DNA of 64,000 nucleotides from Sporomusa acidovorans (lineage in GTDB: Bacteria; Bacillota; Negativicutes; Sporomusales; Sporomusaceae). The stretch lies in contig NZ_FNAM01000001.1 in NCBI RefSeq assembly GCF_900101845.1, positions 186,001-250,000 of the forward strand, given 5' to 3'. Positions 16,046 through 25,742 of this stretch are shown piece after piece. The notes under the pieces were generated by a model, which worked only from the letters and a program-made list of their open reading frames with translations, had not been told where the DNA came from and ran no database searches. A program made the translations under genes and the position numbers. Positions within the stretch are counted from its first letter, which is position 1. Every line of letters begins with the position of its first letter.

Positions 16046-16981
16046 TTACCTTACACAAAACTTTCCTGCAACATACTTGTAAATCGTTTCCAATAACTGA
16101 TCATAGTATTCAAACTCGTCAACCCGGAACCAGGTTATATAGGACATGCGGCGATAAAAAGTTAATTGCCTTTTAGCGAAATTCCGAGTAGCCTGTTTTA
16201 TCTGGTCAATAGTAAATTCCAAATCTTTGCCAGTAAGCAAGTATTCGGCAATTTCTTTATAGCCGATTCCCTGCATCGCCTGACAATCAGGCGGTACACC
16301 CTGCTGTAAAAGTTCCGCTACTTCGGCAACTAAGCCCTGTTGTATCATACTGTCAACCCGTTGATTAATCCTTGCGTATAAGGAGGCGCGATCCATCGTA
16401 AGACCGATTACCGCAACATCATACAGTAAGTCATTTACCGCTTTTTTTTTCTGCGAAACTACCTCACCGCTCAAGTAGTATACTTCAAGCGCTCTGATTA
16501 TCCTGCGCTGATCGTTAGGATGCAGCCTAGCCGCCGTTTCCGCTTGAATTTGCCTCAGCTTATCATACAAATATTGATTACCATATTGTTCTGCTTGTTT
16601 CATCAGTTCCTGCCGCAGCTTTTCATCACTGGGGGCTTTATTAAATTGATACCCTTCCAGCAATGCCCGGACATAAAGACCTGTACCGCCTGCTAAAATA
16701 GGGATATACCCATGATTATTAATTTGTGTAATTATGTTTTGTGCATAACGCTGAAAATCGACCACATTAAATTCCTGACATGGATCTAAAATATCGATCA
16801 GATAGTGAACAATACCATCACGTTCCACCAGGTCAGGTTTAGCCGTACCGATGTTCATCCCACGGTATACAAGCATAGAATCACCGGAAATAATCTCCGT
16901 ATTCAGACGTTTGGCCAGATCAATACTTATCTTAGTTTTGCCAACAGCAGTAGGTCCAATCACCACAATTAAGCGTTCTAT
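16046..16981 (-). CDS. miaA: tRNA dimethylallyltransferase MiaA, apparent AUA start
   Basis: MiaA transfers a dimethylallyl group to A37 of tRNAs reading UNN codons; MiaB in this window then adds the methylthio group. The P-loop GPTAVGKT, ISGDSM and the DxxQ-type core are present. The first usual start (GTG 16966) gives MVIGPTAV, lacking the residues normally before the P-loop. Five codons earlier, ATA at 16981-16979 gives (M)ERLIVVIGPTAVGKT, the typical MiaA beginning, six bases after GGCGGTGA, and it overlaps the stop of the upstream gene as ATAG. I therefore place the start at ATA. The gene lies between the methyltransferase and hfq. Confidence 0.93.
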   Translation of the reverse strand: MERLIVVIGPTAVGKTKISIDLAKRLNTEIISGDSMLVYRGMNIGTAKPDLVERDGIVHYLIDILDPCQEFNVVDFQRYAQNIITQINNHGYIPILAGGTGLYVRALLEGYQFNKAPSDEKLRQELMKQAEQYGNQYLYDKLRQIQAETAARLHPNDQRRIIRALEVYYLSGEVVSQKKKAVNDLLYDVAVIGLTMDRASLYARINQRVDSMIQQGLVAEVAELLQQGVPPDCQAMQGIGYKEIAEYLLTGKDLEFTIDQIKQATRNFAKRQLTFYRRMSYITWFRVDEFEYYDQLLETIYKYVAGKFCVR

Positions 16982-17799
16982 GGTTGGTCACCGCCAGTCT
17001 GCCAGGGTCCGCAATCAATAACTCCATAATGAATACTGCTATATTTACCGCCAACCACTGTCTTAATTCCTAAGCGCACAAATTCACCACTACCCGTAGT
17101 TTCTTTGACTACCACCCTTTTTCTGGCCACCCGGCATGCTTGCCTAATTGCTTCAACTGTAATCGGTTGCTTATTTGCTAATGATCTAATAGGTTTTACA
17201 TTAGAACTCTTCTGAATTGGCGCACGAAACATGGGATCAAAATAAACAACGTCAAAACTATTGTTAGCACAAGCTTTAAGATGCTCACTATAATCAGCAT
17301 TATGTACCTTTATGCGCCGCAAAGCACTTATGAGCGCAGGATCCGAAGCAACGACAAAGTTCTGGAGTCCGTATCCCGTAATGAAAGCAATGAGCGGTGA
17401 ACTCTCTAATCCGGTAATCAGCCCGTGTTCACCTATCACAAAACTAGCGACAATGGCATCTGTTGCTAAGCCTAGTGTACAGTCAAGGACCGACATGCCA
17501 GCTGTAAGCCCCATCGCAGTTGTCATATGGTCATGATTTCCACTTTTTAGGTTTTTTATTCGTAACTCAGCCATACTTAAATGAAAGAAGTACTCGCCTG
17601 CCGCCGTGTGTATGACGGGCCCATTGCCAGTGATCACAAGAAGCTCGGATATTTGATATTCTTGTTTTATGGCGGCTAACGAAAGCCCTTTACGCGGAAT
17701 AAACGGTACAGAAAGTTTATCTGCAGTAGCTTCAGCCTGCTTAATTATGCTGGAAGTCGCGTGTTGTGCTGTTGTTACAATCAAATCGATAGCTATCAT
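16978..17799 (-). CDS. Class I SAM-dependent methyltransferase (RsmJ-like)
   Basis: The 273-residue protein has an N-terminal region of ~90 residues and a Rossmann methyltransferase fold with the SAM motif SVLDCTLGLATDA and the catalytic-loop-like VVYFDPMFR. It resembles the RsmJ group of rRNA methyltransferases and is often found between mutL and miaA in this class of organism. The target is not shown by sequence. ATG 17799 sits very close to AGGGG, so a slightly later start is possible. It starts three bases after mutL and overlaps the proposed miaA start. Confidence 0.8.
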   Translation of the reverse strand: MIAIDLIVTTAQHATSSIIKQAEATADKLSVPFIPRKGLSLAAIKQEYQISELLVITGNGPVIHTAAGEYFFHLSMAELRIKNLKSGNHDHMTTAMGLTAGMSVLDCTLGLATDAIVASFVIGEHGLITGLESSPLIAFITGYGLQNFVVASDPALISALRRIKVHNADYSEHLKACANNSFDVVYFDPMFRAPIQKSSNVKPIRSLANKQPITVEAIRQACRVARKRVVVKETTGSGEFVRLGIKTVVGGKYSSIHYGVIDCGPWQTGGDQP

Positions 17800-17802
17800 C
17801 CC

Positions 17803-19620
17803 CTAAGTACGCTTAAACATTTTTGCCAACTCATCTGGACCAAATCTTACAATAGTAGGTCGGCCGTGTGGACACGTATAGGGCAAATCGGTAGTATAAA
17901 GTTCATTTAATAGTGCCTGAATTTGCCGCATATTGAGCGTTTCACCCGCTTTAATGGCACTACGGCATGCCGCCATTTGCAAATAAGCATGCCGCAATTC
18001 CTGAGCTGATGGCTGGTGCATATCCGTAATGATTTGTAAAACCTGCCGCAGTACGGGTCCTGCATCAGTCAAAGGAATATCCACAGGCATCTCAATGAGT
18101 CGCATGGTATCGGGACCTATTTGTTCAAGGGTAAATCCCAGCTGATATAAGGTTTTTTGATTTTCCGTAATCATATCGCAATCATCTTTGGTAAATTCAA
18201 GGTATTGTGCTACCAATATCTGTTGAGCCGGTACACGCTCCTTAGAGCGACTCATGCGGTCATAGAGAATTCGTTCATGGGCGGCATGCTGATCAACAAT
18301 ATACAGACCGTCCGGCCCCTTGGCCACAATGTAACATTCCGCAATCTGCCCCAGTGGATACAATGGGCAGGAATTTATGGAATTAGCTTCATTACATTCC
18401 GGCAATTGCTCATCTTGGACTATCGCCTGTCTAACCTCGGAAAAAGAAGCATTTTCTTCACGCCACAATGCCGGTAAAGAAGGTTGCATTGTTTCACCAG
18501 TATTGGCGGCAATATACTTATGCGTATTATTATACTTATCCCTGCCGGTACTGTCAGACATATATTGATTTACTTTTAATACCGGCTGGGGCTGAACCGT
18601 GCCAGCGGCTTGCATATGGGATGAAGGCGAAGCAAGGCAGGAAGAAACCGCTTTGTATACCGCCCTGTAAATTTTTTGCTCATCACTGAATTTAACTTCT
18701 TTTTTTTGAGGATGCACATTAACGTCAACAGAGTCAACAGGAATGCCAAGATTAAGTACAGCTAACGGATGACCGTTTTTGGGCAGTAACGAAAAATAAG
18801 CGTTATCCAAAGCCTTAGCCAGCATCCTACTGTTTACCACCCGCTGATTAACCAAAAAAGTCTGCCACTGACGAGTGCTTTTTAGCAATACCGGCTTCGC
18901 TATATAACCTGATACGGTAATATCCTCGCTGCAATATTCGACCGGTAATAATTCCGGCGAAACCTTGTGTCCATAGATATCGGTAATCGTATCTGCCAGC
19001 CGTCCGTTACCGCCTGTAGAAAAAATTAAACGATGATTGCTAATTAATTTAAAACTAATTTGCGGATGGGACAACGACAACTTTGTAACAATATCACTAA
19101 TATAGCCACTTTCCGTAGACGGCGTTTTCAAAAACTTACGGCGGGCCGGCGTATTAAAAAATAAATCATTCACAGTTATCGTTGTGCCGCAGCCGGCCCC
19201 AGCCTCCCGAATATCGCCAATAACACCGCCGTTTATTTCAACATAGGTGGCCAACGGATCGTCCTGCAGGCGGGAAGTTAGCGTGAATTTAGACACAGCG
19301 GCAATACTGGGCAAAGCTTCTCCACGAAAACCTAATGAACTTATGGCAGCTAAATCTTCAGCAATACGGATCTTACTGGTAGCATGCCGCTTTACCGCAA
19401 GCTGAGCGTCTTCGTAACTCATACCTGTTCCATCATCGGTAACCCGGATCGCCTTGACGCCGCCGTCTTCGATTTCAATTTCAATATTTTTGCTATCGGC
19501 ATCAATTGCGTTTTCGATAAGTTCTTTAACAACAGCCGCCGGCCGCTCCACAACCTCGCCGGCCGCTATCTTATTAGCCGTATTCTCATCAAGTATATGA
19601 ATGATTTGCTGACTACTCAT
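17803..19620 (-). CDS. mutL: DNA mismatch repair protein MutL
   Basis: MutL couples mismatch recognition by MutS to strand removal. The GHKL ATPase N-terminus (GEVVERPAAVVKELIENAID, GFRGEALPSI) and the C-terminal endonuclease metal site (VDQHAAHERI, ACRSAIKAGE, CPHGRP) are all present, so it is the nicking type. The ~120-residue linker is poorly conserved as usual. Its ATG overlaps the mutS stop by four bases, giving translational coupling. Confidence 0.98.
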   Translation of the reverse strand: MSSQQIIHILDENTANKIAAGEVVERPAAVVKELIENAIDADSKNIEIEIEDGGVKAIRVTDDGTGMSYEDAQLAVKRHATSKIRIAEDLAAISSLGFRGEALPSIAAVSKFTLTSRLQDDPLATYVEINGGVIGDIREAGAGCGTTITVNDLFFNTPARRKFLKTPSTESGYISDIVTKLSLSHPQISFKLISNHRLIFSTGGNGRLADTITDIYGHKVSPELLPVEYCSEDITVSGYIAKPVLLKSTRQWQTFLVNQRVVNSRMLAKALDNAYFSLLPKNGHPLAVLNLGIPVDSVDVNVHPQKKEVKFSDEQKIYRAVYKAVSSCLASPSSHMQAAGTVQPQPVLKVNQYMSDSTGRDKYNNTHKYIAANTGETMQPSLPALWREENASFSEVRQAIVQDEQLPECNEANSINSCPLYPLGQIAECYIVAKGPDGLYIVDQHAAHERILYDRMSRSKERVPAQQILVAQYLEFTKDDCDMITENQKTLYQLGFTLEQIGPDTMRLIEMPVDIPLTDAGPVLRQVLQIITDMHQPSAQELRHAYLQMAACRSAIKAGETLNMRQIQALLNELYTTDLPYTCPHGRPTIVRFGPDELAKMFKRT

Positions 19621-22226
19621 AAGCTTCCGTTTTCCTCTCTAGCTTGATTTTGCAGACGGTATAGTGTGTTAAGAGCCTCTATCGGGGTAAGTGTCATGAT
19701 ATCAACGGACAGTAATTCATTAATTACACTTGAACCAAATAACGAAATGGCGGAAGTTGTTGTTTGTCCTACCCCGCAATCATTCGTGCTGGTTATTGCG
19801 GCAGGGGTGGCTGCTTTGTTTTGTTCTAATTCAGTTAGTATTTGCTGAGCCCGTTCAATAATCCGTTTAGGTAGGCCGGCTAGCTGAGCAACATGGATCC
19901 CGTAGCTTTTATCAGCGCCACCGGGCACAATACGGCGCAAAAACACAACGTCATTGCCACGTTCTTTTACAGCTACAGAATAATTTTTGATTACTTTACT
20001 GTTTTCGGCCATATCGGTAAGTTCGTGGTAATGAGTGGCAAATAAGGTTTTAGCCTTAACCTTGTCTTTAATATATTCGACTACTGCCCGGGCAATACTC
20101 ATCCCGTCAAAGGTGCTTGTACCACGGCCGATTTCATCTAATATGATTAAACTGTTGGCGGAAGCATATTTGATAATTTGAGCGGCCTCATTCATTTCGA
20201 CCATAAAGGTACTCTGCCCGGTTGCTAAATCGTCGCTGGCCCCAACTCTGGTAAAAATTCGATCAACAGGACAAATAGAAGCTTCGCGCACAGGGATAAA
20301 ACTTCCTGTCTGGGCCATAATCGTTAATAATGCCACTTGTCGCATATAGGTGGATTTTCCCGCCATGTTAGGGCCGGTAATGATTAAAATTTCACTATCG
20401 CGATGATTCAGTTCAGTATCATTAGGCACAAACATTTCACCATGTAATAGGCGTTCAACCACAGGGTGCCGCCCATCTTTGATAATAAGCTCTCTGTTTT
20501 GATTGAGGATTGGTCTGACATAATTGTAGCGTTCAGCCGCTTCACTCAAAGAAAGAAGAACATCCAGTTGAGCAATTTTTCGGGCCGTATGCTGAATTTG
20601 ACCAATACGCTCTTTTATGTATTCTCTGATTACGGTAAACAATTGGTATTCGATATTGATGATCTTCTCTTGAGCACCAAGCACTTTAGTCTCAAAATCC
20701 TTAAGTTCAGGTGTAATATATCGTTCAGCATTGACCAGCGTCTGCTTGCGCACGTAGTTTGGTGGAACTGCGCCGGTATTGGCATGGGTTATTTCAATAT
20801 AATAGCCAAATACTTTATTATACCCGATTTTAAGAGACTTAATGCCGGTAGATTCACGTTCACGCGTTTCAAGTTCTTGAATCCATTGTTTACTGTCACG
20901 GGCAATACTTCTAAGTTCGTCCAGTTCTAAGTTGTAGCCTGTTCTGATAATGCCGCCTTCACGAATACTAAACGACGGGTTATCAATAATAGCAGCCTCA
21001 ATCATATTAGCTACATCAACATGGGTTTTGGTTGTCATGCCAATATCGGCAAGCAACTGAGACTGACATTCCTGCAATTGAACTTTTATATCAGGTAAAA
21101 CCGCAAGTGACGTTTTAAGGGCCGCTAAATCACGGGCGTTGGCACTGCCTAGCTCGACTCGGGTTAGAATGCGTTCAAAGTCATAGATATTGTCGAGAAG
21201 CTCTTTTAACGTTTCTCTGACCACTCTTTTATCAAGCAACTCCGCAATTGCATCCTGACGTTTTGTAATGGCAATCGGATTTAACAGCGGAAACTCCAAC
21301 CACTTTTTAAGTAGTCTTCCGCCCATTGCCGTCTTAGTAAAATCCACTATTGACAATAATGTCCCTTTTCGTCCGCCATCATGCATATTACGGGTAACCT
21401 CTAAATTGCGTAAAGTGGATGCGTCTAATACTAAATAGTCTTGCGTATTAATTTTCGTCAGTTTATTAATGTGCGTAAGCGGGCTTTTTAAGGTGTAGTG
21501 CAGATAATACAACAAGTAACCAACCGCCGCTTGCGCGGCAGGAGTACCTGGAAGCTCTTCTTCGGCAAAATGCTTATACGGCAATTCGGCAGCAAGGTTA
21601 GTATCGGCATCAGATAAATTCGTAACTGCACAAACAGGCACTCTATGCGCAAGAAAGGAAGTTATAACCGCTATCCCCTCCAGCTTACCCAAAATAACTA
21701 ACTCTGCAGGCAATAAGCGGTAGATTTGGTCACACACATTATTTGTTCGTGAATTGCCGGCAAACACCGCCCAGATGCATTCGCCAGTTGAAATATCGGT
21801 TGCTGCCAAACACAATTCATCATCTTCTTCATAAAGTAAAACTAAATAATTATTTGCCTTATCCGGCAAACTTGCTTCCGTAAGAATTGTACCAGGCGTA
21901 ACAATTTTAATGACTTCCCTGCGCACAATTCCTTTTGCTTGCTTCGGGTCTTCGACTTGTTCACATATGGCTACCTTATAGCCTTTATTGATTAATCGGC
22001 TAATATAATTGTCAGCAGCATGATAAGGTACGCCACACATAGGGACTCGTAAATTATTTCCTCCTTCACGTGATGTGAGGGTAATCTCTAACTCCCGTGA
22101 AGCTACTTCGGCATCCTCAAAAAACATTTCATAAAAATCGCCTAAACGGAAAAATAAAATTTCATTGCTGTGTTTACTCTTTACTTCCCGATATTGCTCC
22201 AGCATCGGGGTATAATTTGTTGCCAT
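19617..22226 (-). CDS. mutS: DNA mismatch repair protein MutS
   Basis: The 869-residue protein is full length. The mismatch-reading loop (GDFYEMF) is at residue ~32 and the ABC-type ATPase has Walker A GPNMAGKSTYMRQ, signature STFMVEM and Walker B LIILDEIGRGTSTFDG. A low-complexity linker lies before the C-terminal tetramerisation/clamp region. GGAGGAGA precedes the ATG. It follows miaB and is coupled to mutL. Confidence 0.98.
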   Translation of the reverse strand: MATNYTPMLEQYREVKSKHSNEILFFRLGDFYEMFFEDAEVASRELEITLTSREGGNNLRVPMCGVPYHAADNYISRLINKGYKVAICEQVEDPKQAKGIVRREVIKIVTPGTILTEASLPDKANNYLVLLYEEDDELCLAATDISTGECIWAVFAGNSRTNNVCDQIYRLLPAELVILGKLEGIAVITSFLAHRVPVCAVTNLSDADTNLAAELPYKHFAEEELPGTPAAQAAVGYLLYYLHYTLKSPLTHINKLTKINTQDYLVLDASTLRNLEVTRNMHDGGRKGTLLSIVDFTKTAMGGRLLKKWLEFPLLNPIAITKRQDAIAELLDKRVVRETLKELLDNIYDFERILTRVELGSANARDLAALKTSLAVLPDIKVQLQECQSQLLADIGMTTKTHVDVANMIEAAIIDNPSFSIREGGIIRTGYNLELDELRSIARDSKQWIQELETRERESTGIKSLKIGYNKVFGYYIEITHANTGAVPPNYVRKQTLVNAERYITPELKDFETKVLGAQEKIINIEYQLFTVIREYIKERIGQIQHTARKIAQLDVLLSLSEAAERYNYVRPILNQNRELIIKDGRHPVVERLLHGEMFVPNDTELNHRDSEILIITGPNMAGKSTYMRQVALLTIMAQTGSFIPVREASICPVDRIFTRVGASDDLATGQSTFMVEMNEAAQIIKYASANSLIILDEIGRGTSTFDGMSIARAVVEYIKDKVKAKTLFATHYHELTDMAENSKVIKNYSVAVKERGNDVVFLRRIVPGGADKSYGIHVAQLAGLPKRIIERAQQILTELEQNKAATPAAITSTNDCGVGQTTTSAISLFGSSVINELLSVDIMTLTPIEALNTLYRLQNQAREENGSL

Positions 22227-22258
22227 ATTGTAAATTCTCCTCCGTGGGTCTCAACATT

Positions 22259-23599
22259 TTAAACCAAATGACCCTTTAAAACCCAGGTTTGTGCGGTGTC
22301 AATCTTTACATGGACCAATTCACCGATACTCTCTTTTCCGGTCTTATCCCATAATACAATTTTATTAGTACGTGTCCGCCCCATAAGCTTACTCTCATCA
22401 TTTTTACTGGGGCCTTCAACCAATACTTCGACAACTTCATTAATTAACTGTTTATTAATCTCAAGACTGATCTCATTTTGTACGGCCATCAACCGGTTCA
22501 GTCGCTCTTTTTTCGTTGCTAATGGCAGTTGGCCTTCATATTGAGCTGCCGGTGTTCCCGAACGCTGCGAATATAAGAAAGTATAAGCCGCATCATACCT
22601 GATAGTCTTAATAAACTCAAGAGTTTCTAAAAATTCTCCCTCTGTCTCACCGGGAAAGCCAACTATGAGATCTGTGGTTATACTGGCATTAGGAATCGCT
22701 GTACGAATATGGTCCACTAATTGACGATAATACTGTGTCGTATAACCGCGATTCATACGTGCAAGAATAGCATCACTTCCCGCCTGAACAGGCAGATGAA
22801 AGTGTTCACAAATTCTTTTACTGTTTTTGATAATCGTAATCAGTCTGTCATTCATATCCCGGGGATGTGACGTCATATAACGTATCCGTGTTATTGTATC
22901 AATTTGATCCACAGCTTGCAGCAAATTTGCAAAATCTACCTGTGATGCAAGATCTTTACCATAAGAATTAACATTTTGCCCCAGCAAAGTGATTTCTTTA
23001 AAACCATCTGCACCTAGCTGCCGAATTTCTGACAGAATATTTTCAAGTGGGCGGCTGCGTTCACGGCCTCTGACATAGGGGACTATACAATATGTGCAAA
23101 AGTTGTTGCACCCATACATAATCGGTACCCATGCCGAAATTTTTCCCTTATGTACGGTTGGCACTTCCGGTGCCAGTTGTTCAGCCTGATCCCATACTGC
23201 CAATACAGGTTCCCTGCTGCTTTCTATCTGCCGTATCAGTTCAACAAGTTGATGAATATTATACGTACCCATAACCAGACTGACATGAGAAAACTTCTTT
23301 ACTATTTTTTCTTTATCTTTTTGGGCCATACAGCCAACAACACCGATAATTACATTGGGGTTAACGCGTTTAAGCCTTTTCATTTCGCCGATCTTGCCAT
23401 AAATTTTCTTTTCCGCGCTTTCCCTGACACAGCATGTATTGATCAAAATCAGATTCGCCTGTTCAATATCCTCTGTAGCTTCATACCCGATAGTCCGCAA
23501 TTGACCGGCCAGTCGCTCAGAGTCATTAAGATTCATCTGACATCCGAAAGTAATGGTATGAAAAAGCTTTTTTTCTTGCTTTATCTGGTCCAAACCCAT
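22259..23599 (-). CDS. miaB: tRNA-2-methylthio-N6-dimethylallyladenosine synthase MiaB
   Basis: MiaB is a radical-SAM methylthiotransferase acting on i6A37 made by MiaA. The N-terminal cluster cysteines lie in FGCQMNLNDSE, NTCCVRESA and VVGCMAQ; the radical-SAM CxxxCxxC lies in YGCNNFCTYCIVPY; a TRAM domain ends the 446-residue protein. It heads the miaB-mutS-mutL-miaA-hfq run, with 32 bases to mutS. Confidence 0.97.
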   Translation of the reverse strand: MGLDQIKQEKKLFHTITFGCQMNLNDSERLAGQLRTIGYEATEDIEQANLILINTCCVRESAEKKIYGKIGEMKRLKRVNPNVIIGVVGCMAQKDKEKIVKKFSHVSLVMGTYNIHQLVELIRQIESSREPVLAVWDQAEQLAPEVPTVHKGKISAWVPIMYGCNNFCTYCIVPYVRGRERSRPLENILSEIRQLGADGFKEITLLGQNVNSYGKDLASQVDFANLLQAVDQIDTITRIRYMTSHPRDMNDRLITIIKNSKRICEHFHLPVQAGSDAILARMNRGYTTQYYRQLVDHIRTAIPNASITTDLIVGFPGETEGEFLETLEFIKTIRYDAAYTFLYSQRSGTPAAQYEGQLPLATKKERLNRLMAVQNEISLEINKQLINEVVEVLVEGPSKNDESKLMGRTRTNKIVLWDKTGKESIGELVHVKIDTAQTWVLKGHLV

Positions 23600-23683
23600 C
23601 TATAGATCAGCTCCAATAACAAAAGTTATATATGCCAATTATTATAACGTATATTTAAAGCTTACACAAATCAGAGCGATAAC

Positions 23684-23714
23684 GAAATCCCCGGCACAAA
23701 AGCACCAGGGATTT
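23684..23714 (-). terminator. Hairpin between TSUP genes and miaB
   Basis: GAAATCCCCGGCAC and GCACCAGGGATTTC form a stem with a 4-base loop just downstream of the second TSUP gene. The T run is poor, so it may act as a weak terminator or mRNA end-stabiliser. Confidence 0.5.
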
Positions 23715-23729
23715 CTTCATGACATACTG

Positions 23730-24107
23730 CTATTTTTCTCGCCGTTTACGTGTTCCCCACATCATTTTAACGCCGGAATAAATCACAAAAATACCAAAAA
23801 TCCGTTTAAGATCGTTTGCAGGCACAGCTTGAACAAAATTAGCACTGATTAGGGCCCCTAAAACGGCTCCTCCCCCGATATAAAGAGCAGCTTGAACATG
23901 AATTAGCCGTTCTTTATAAAAATACCACACACTAACAATCGAAGTGGGAATGATAACAAGCATCGAGATTCCCTGAGCCATATGCTGAGCAATCCCTAAT
24001 AGTAAAACCATCATGGGCACCAGAACTACCCCGCCGCCAATACCCAAAACTCCGCTTAAAATGCCAACAATAAGTCCCATAGCAAAAATAATAAGTACTG
24101 CTGTCAT
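23730..24107 (-). CDS. Half-size TSUP (TauE/SafE) permease, second subunit
   Basis: The 125-residue protein has four predicted hydrophobic helices and one copy of the TSUP repeat motif (GILSGVLGIGGGVVLVPMMV). Full TauE/SafE permeases are ~250 residues with two such repeats, so this is one half. Its ATG overlaps the stop of the similar gene before it by four bases, which points to a heterodimeric carrier. Substrate (sulfite, sulfonate or other anion) is not indicated. Confidence 0.85.
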   Translation of the reverse strand: MTAVLIIFAMGLIVGILSGVLGIGGGVVLVPMMVLLLGIAQHMAQGISMLVIIPTSIVSVWYFYKERLIHVQAALYIGGGAVLGALISANFVQAVPANDLKRIFGIFVIYSGVKMMWGTRKRREK

Positions 24108-24463
24108 AATGTAAGCACCATCTTTAAGCCAACTAGAATAAGTAACCCAGAAAATAATTGTTTCAATCGAATAGCAGGAATTCTTTTCATCACCCGTGCC
24201 CCAATACTGGCTCCTAATACACTGCCTATAACTAAATTCATAGCCAGGCTTATATCCATATTGCCATGAAATCCATAGATAAGGCTGCTTACAAAAGCCG
24301 TAGGAATTACTATTGCCATTGATGTTGCCTGAGCAACATGTTGGGTCAGGTTAAAATAGGTTACCATGATCGGAACAAGAAAAATACCGCCGCCGACTCC
24401 TAATAAACCACTAAGAATACCTACTATAAATCCTGCGGCCCCAAATTTAATTTGCTTAGACAT
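24104..24463 (-). CDS. Half-size TSUP (TauE/SafE) permease, first subunit
   Basis: The ~119-residue protein carries one TSUP repeat (GILSGLLGVGGGIFLVPIMV) and about four helices. ATG 24463 is chosen because GGGGTG lies upstream; the GTG at 24475 is inside that site. It is a paralogue of the next gene and coupled to it. The two together reproduce the domain pattern of one normal permease. Confidence 0.85.
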   Translation of the reverse strand: MSKQIKFGAAGFIVGILSGLLGVGGGIFLVPIMVTYFNLTQHVAQATSMAIVIPTAFVSSLIYGFHGNMDISLAMNLVIGSVLGASIGARVMKRIPAIRLKQLFSGLLILVGLKMVLTL

Positions 24464-24483
24464 AATTTCCGGCACCCCGCTAT

Positions 24484-24825
24484 TTACTCAATTAGACTGG
24501 GAGCTAGCCCATCTTTATAACTCCGATATTTATCATAAATGATGCGAATAGCTGTAATAATTGCCCTTTTAGCACTCCCCTGATAAGTCTTATCCACAAT
24601 TCGCACTAGGTGATCCGGATCGGTTATCGAATTACCTACCAGAATGGAAGAAACATGTTTACGGGCCACAGCTGTGGCTAGTGTACAATCTGCCTCTACG
24701 ATATTACCGGTATCTTCATCAATACTTAGAACTACACCAATAACCTTGTAAATTTCACTGGCCGTAATCCCAGTAGGAAGTTTCGCGTAACCAGAAAACA
24801 GAATCCGTTTGCCCTTGTCACCCAT
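24484..24825 (-). CDS. DUF3870 family protein
   Basis: The ~113-residue cytoplasmic protein (MGDKGKRILFSGYAKLP...) fits the DUF3870 family of unknown function, recognised from overall sequence only. A longer ORF begins at 24858, but ATG 24825 has the AAGGACGGGG site upstream and does not overlap the previous gene. It lies between the P-loop/Asp23 fusion and the TSUP pair. Confidence 0.65.
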   Translation of the reverse strand: MGDKGKRILFSGYAKLPTGITASEIYKVIGVVLSIDEDTGNIVEADCTLATAVARKHVSSILVGNSITDPDHLVRIVDKTYQGSAKRAIITAIRIIYDKYRSYKDGLAPSLIE

Positions 24826-24850
24826 GAAGTTCCCCGTCCTTATCGTATAA

Positions 24851-25678
24851 TTATTCAATACTTAACCGTTTAACTGCAATATTCACTTCTCTTACAACCA
24901 TACCTGTCATATACTCAACTACTTGCTTTATACGTATTTGCGCATCATGTACAACCTGCCAGATAAACTGTCCGTACTTAATGATTACATCAAGTGAAAT
25001 CGAAATTCCCTTTTCTCTGTCATGCGAATTTTTAATAGTAATTTGACCGGTTTTAGTAATCCCTCCATCACTTGTTGCAACATAATCGACAATGGCTGCA
25101 ATCGCTGCATCGGAGATAAGCAATTTTCCATAGTAGCTGAACGTTGGCCGGACAATTGACTTTTCTCCTAATTTACGCCGCTGTTTTGAACGGGGTTTTT
25201 TAAAAAAAATTTCAAGTGGATCGATCAAATAACCTGAAAAATGCGGTTTAAGCTCAATCGTTGGTACCGGAATAATATGTTTTCCTTCTTTTAACCTGCT
25301 CTCCCTCGCCTTGGCAATTTCCGCTCTAGTAGCAATATCCTCAATACGGATTAATTTACTAACCGGCGGTAACCCCAGCACATCAACAATCTTCTCCACC
25401 ATATTTTTTGAAGTACCAAGTATTAAAATACGTTTAGGCTTAACTTTCGCAATAGCTTCTCTAACTTCCCGAGAATGGTCAGGTTCCATAAATATGGCAC
25501 GTTTAACAGCTCTAATTTTGCTAGGTTCTTTTTTAGCAGAATAACCGGCAACAATCTTACTGTCCTTTATTAATAGCCCGTCGTCAATAATTGTATCAAC
25601 GTTATGTTCGTGTGCTACGATTAATGCCCGATGGCTTTTGCCTGTTCCACTTGGACCTACCAAGGCAATAGTGTCCAT
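24851..25678 (-). CDS. P-loop nucleotide-binding protein fused to an Asp23/Gls24 domain
   Basis: Residues 1-~120 form a P-loop domain (GPSGTGKSH near residue 8), a basic linker follows (~160-175, PRSKQRRKLGEK), and residues ~180-275 resemble an Asp23/Gls24 envelope-stress domain (SIVRPTFSYYGKLLISD, GISISLDVIIKYG). The fusion is found in Firmicutes but its function is not established. GGAGGCTGCCT precedes the ATG. It probably forms an operon with the DUF3870 and TSUP genes. Confidence 0.75.
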   Translation of the reverse strand: MDTIALVGPSGTGKSHRALIVAHEHNVDTIIDDGLLIKDSKIVAGYSAKKEPSKIRAVKRAIFMEPDHSREVREAIAKVKPKRILILGTSKNMVEKIVDVLGLPPVSKLIRIEDIATRAEIAKARESRLKEGKHIIPVPTIELKPHFSGYLIDPLEIFFKKPRSKQRRKLGEKSIVRPTFSYYGKLLISDAAIAAIVDYVATSDGGITKTGQITIKNSHDREKGISISLDVIIKYGQFIWQVVHDAQIRIKQVVEYMTGMVVREVNIAVKRLSIE

Positions 25679-25711
25679 AGGCAGCCTCCTGATAAAATAT
25701 AAATAGGGTAT

Positions 25712-25741
25712 AGCATAAAAATAAACACCTTTAAAGGTGTT
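25712..25741 (-). terminator. Terminator after the PHP gene
   Basis: AACACCTTTAAAGGTGTT is a perfect palindrome followed on the minus strand by a T-rich tail, directly after the PHP phosphoesterase stop codon. Confidence 0.75.
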
Positions 25742-25742
25742 G

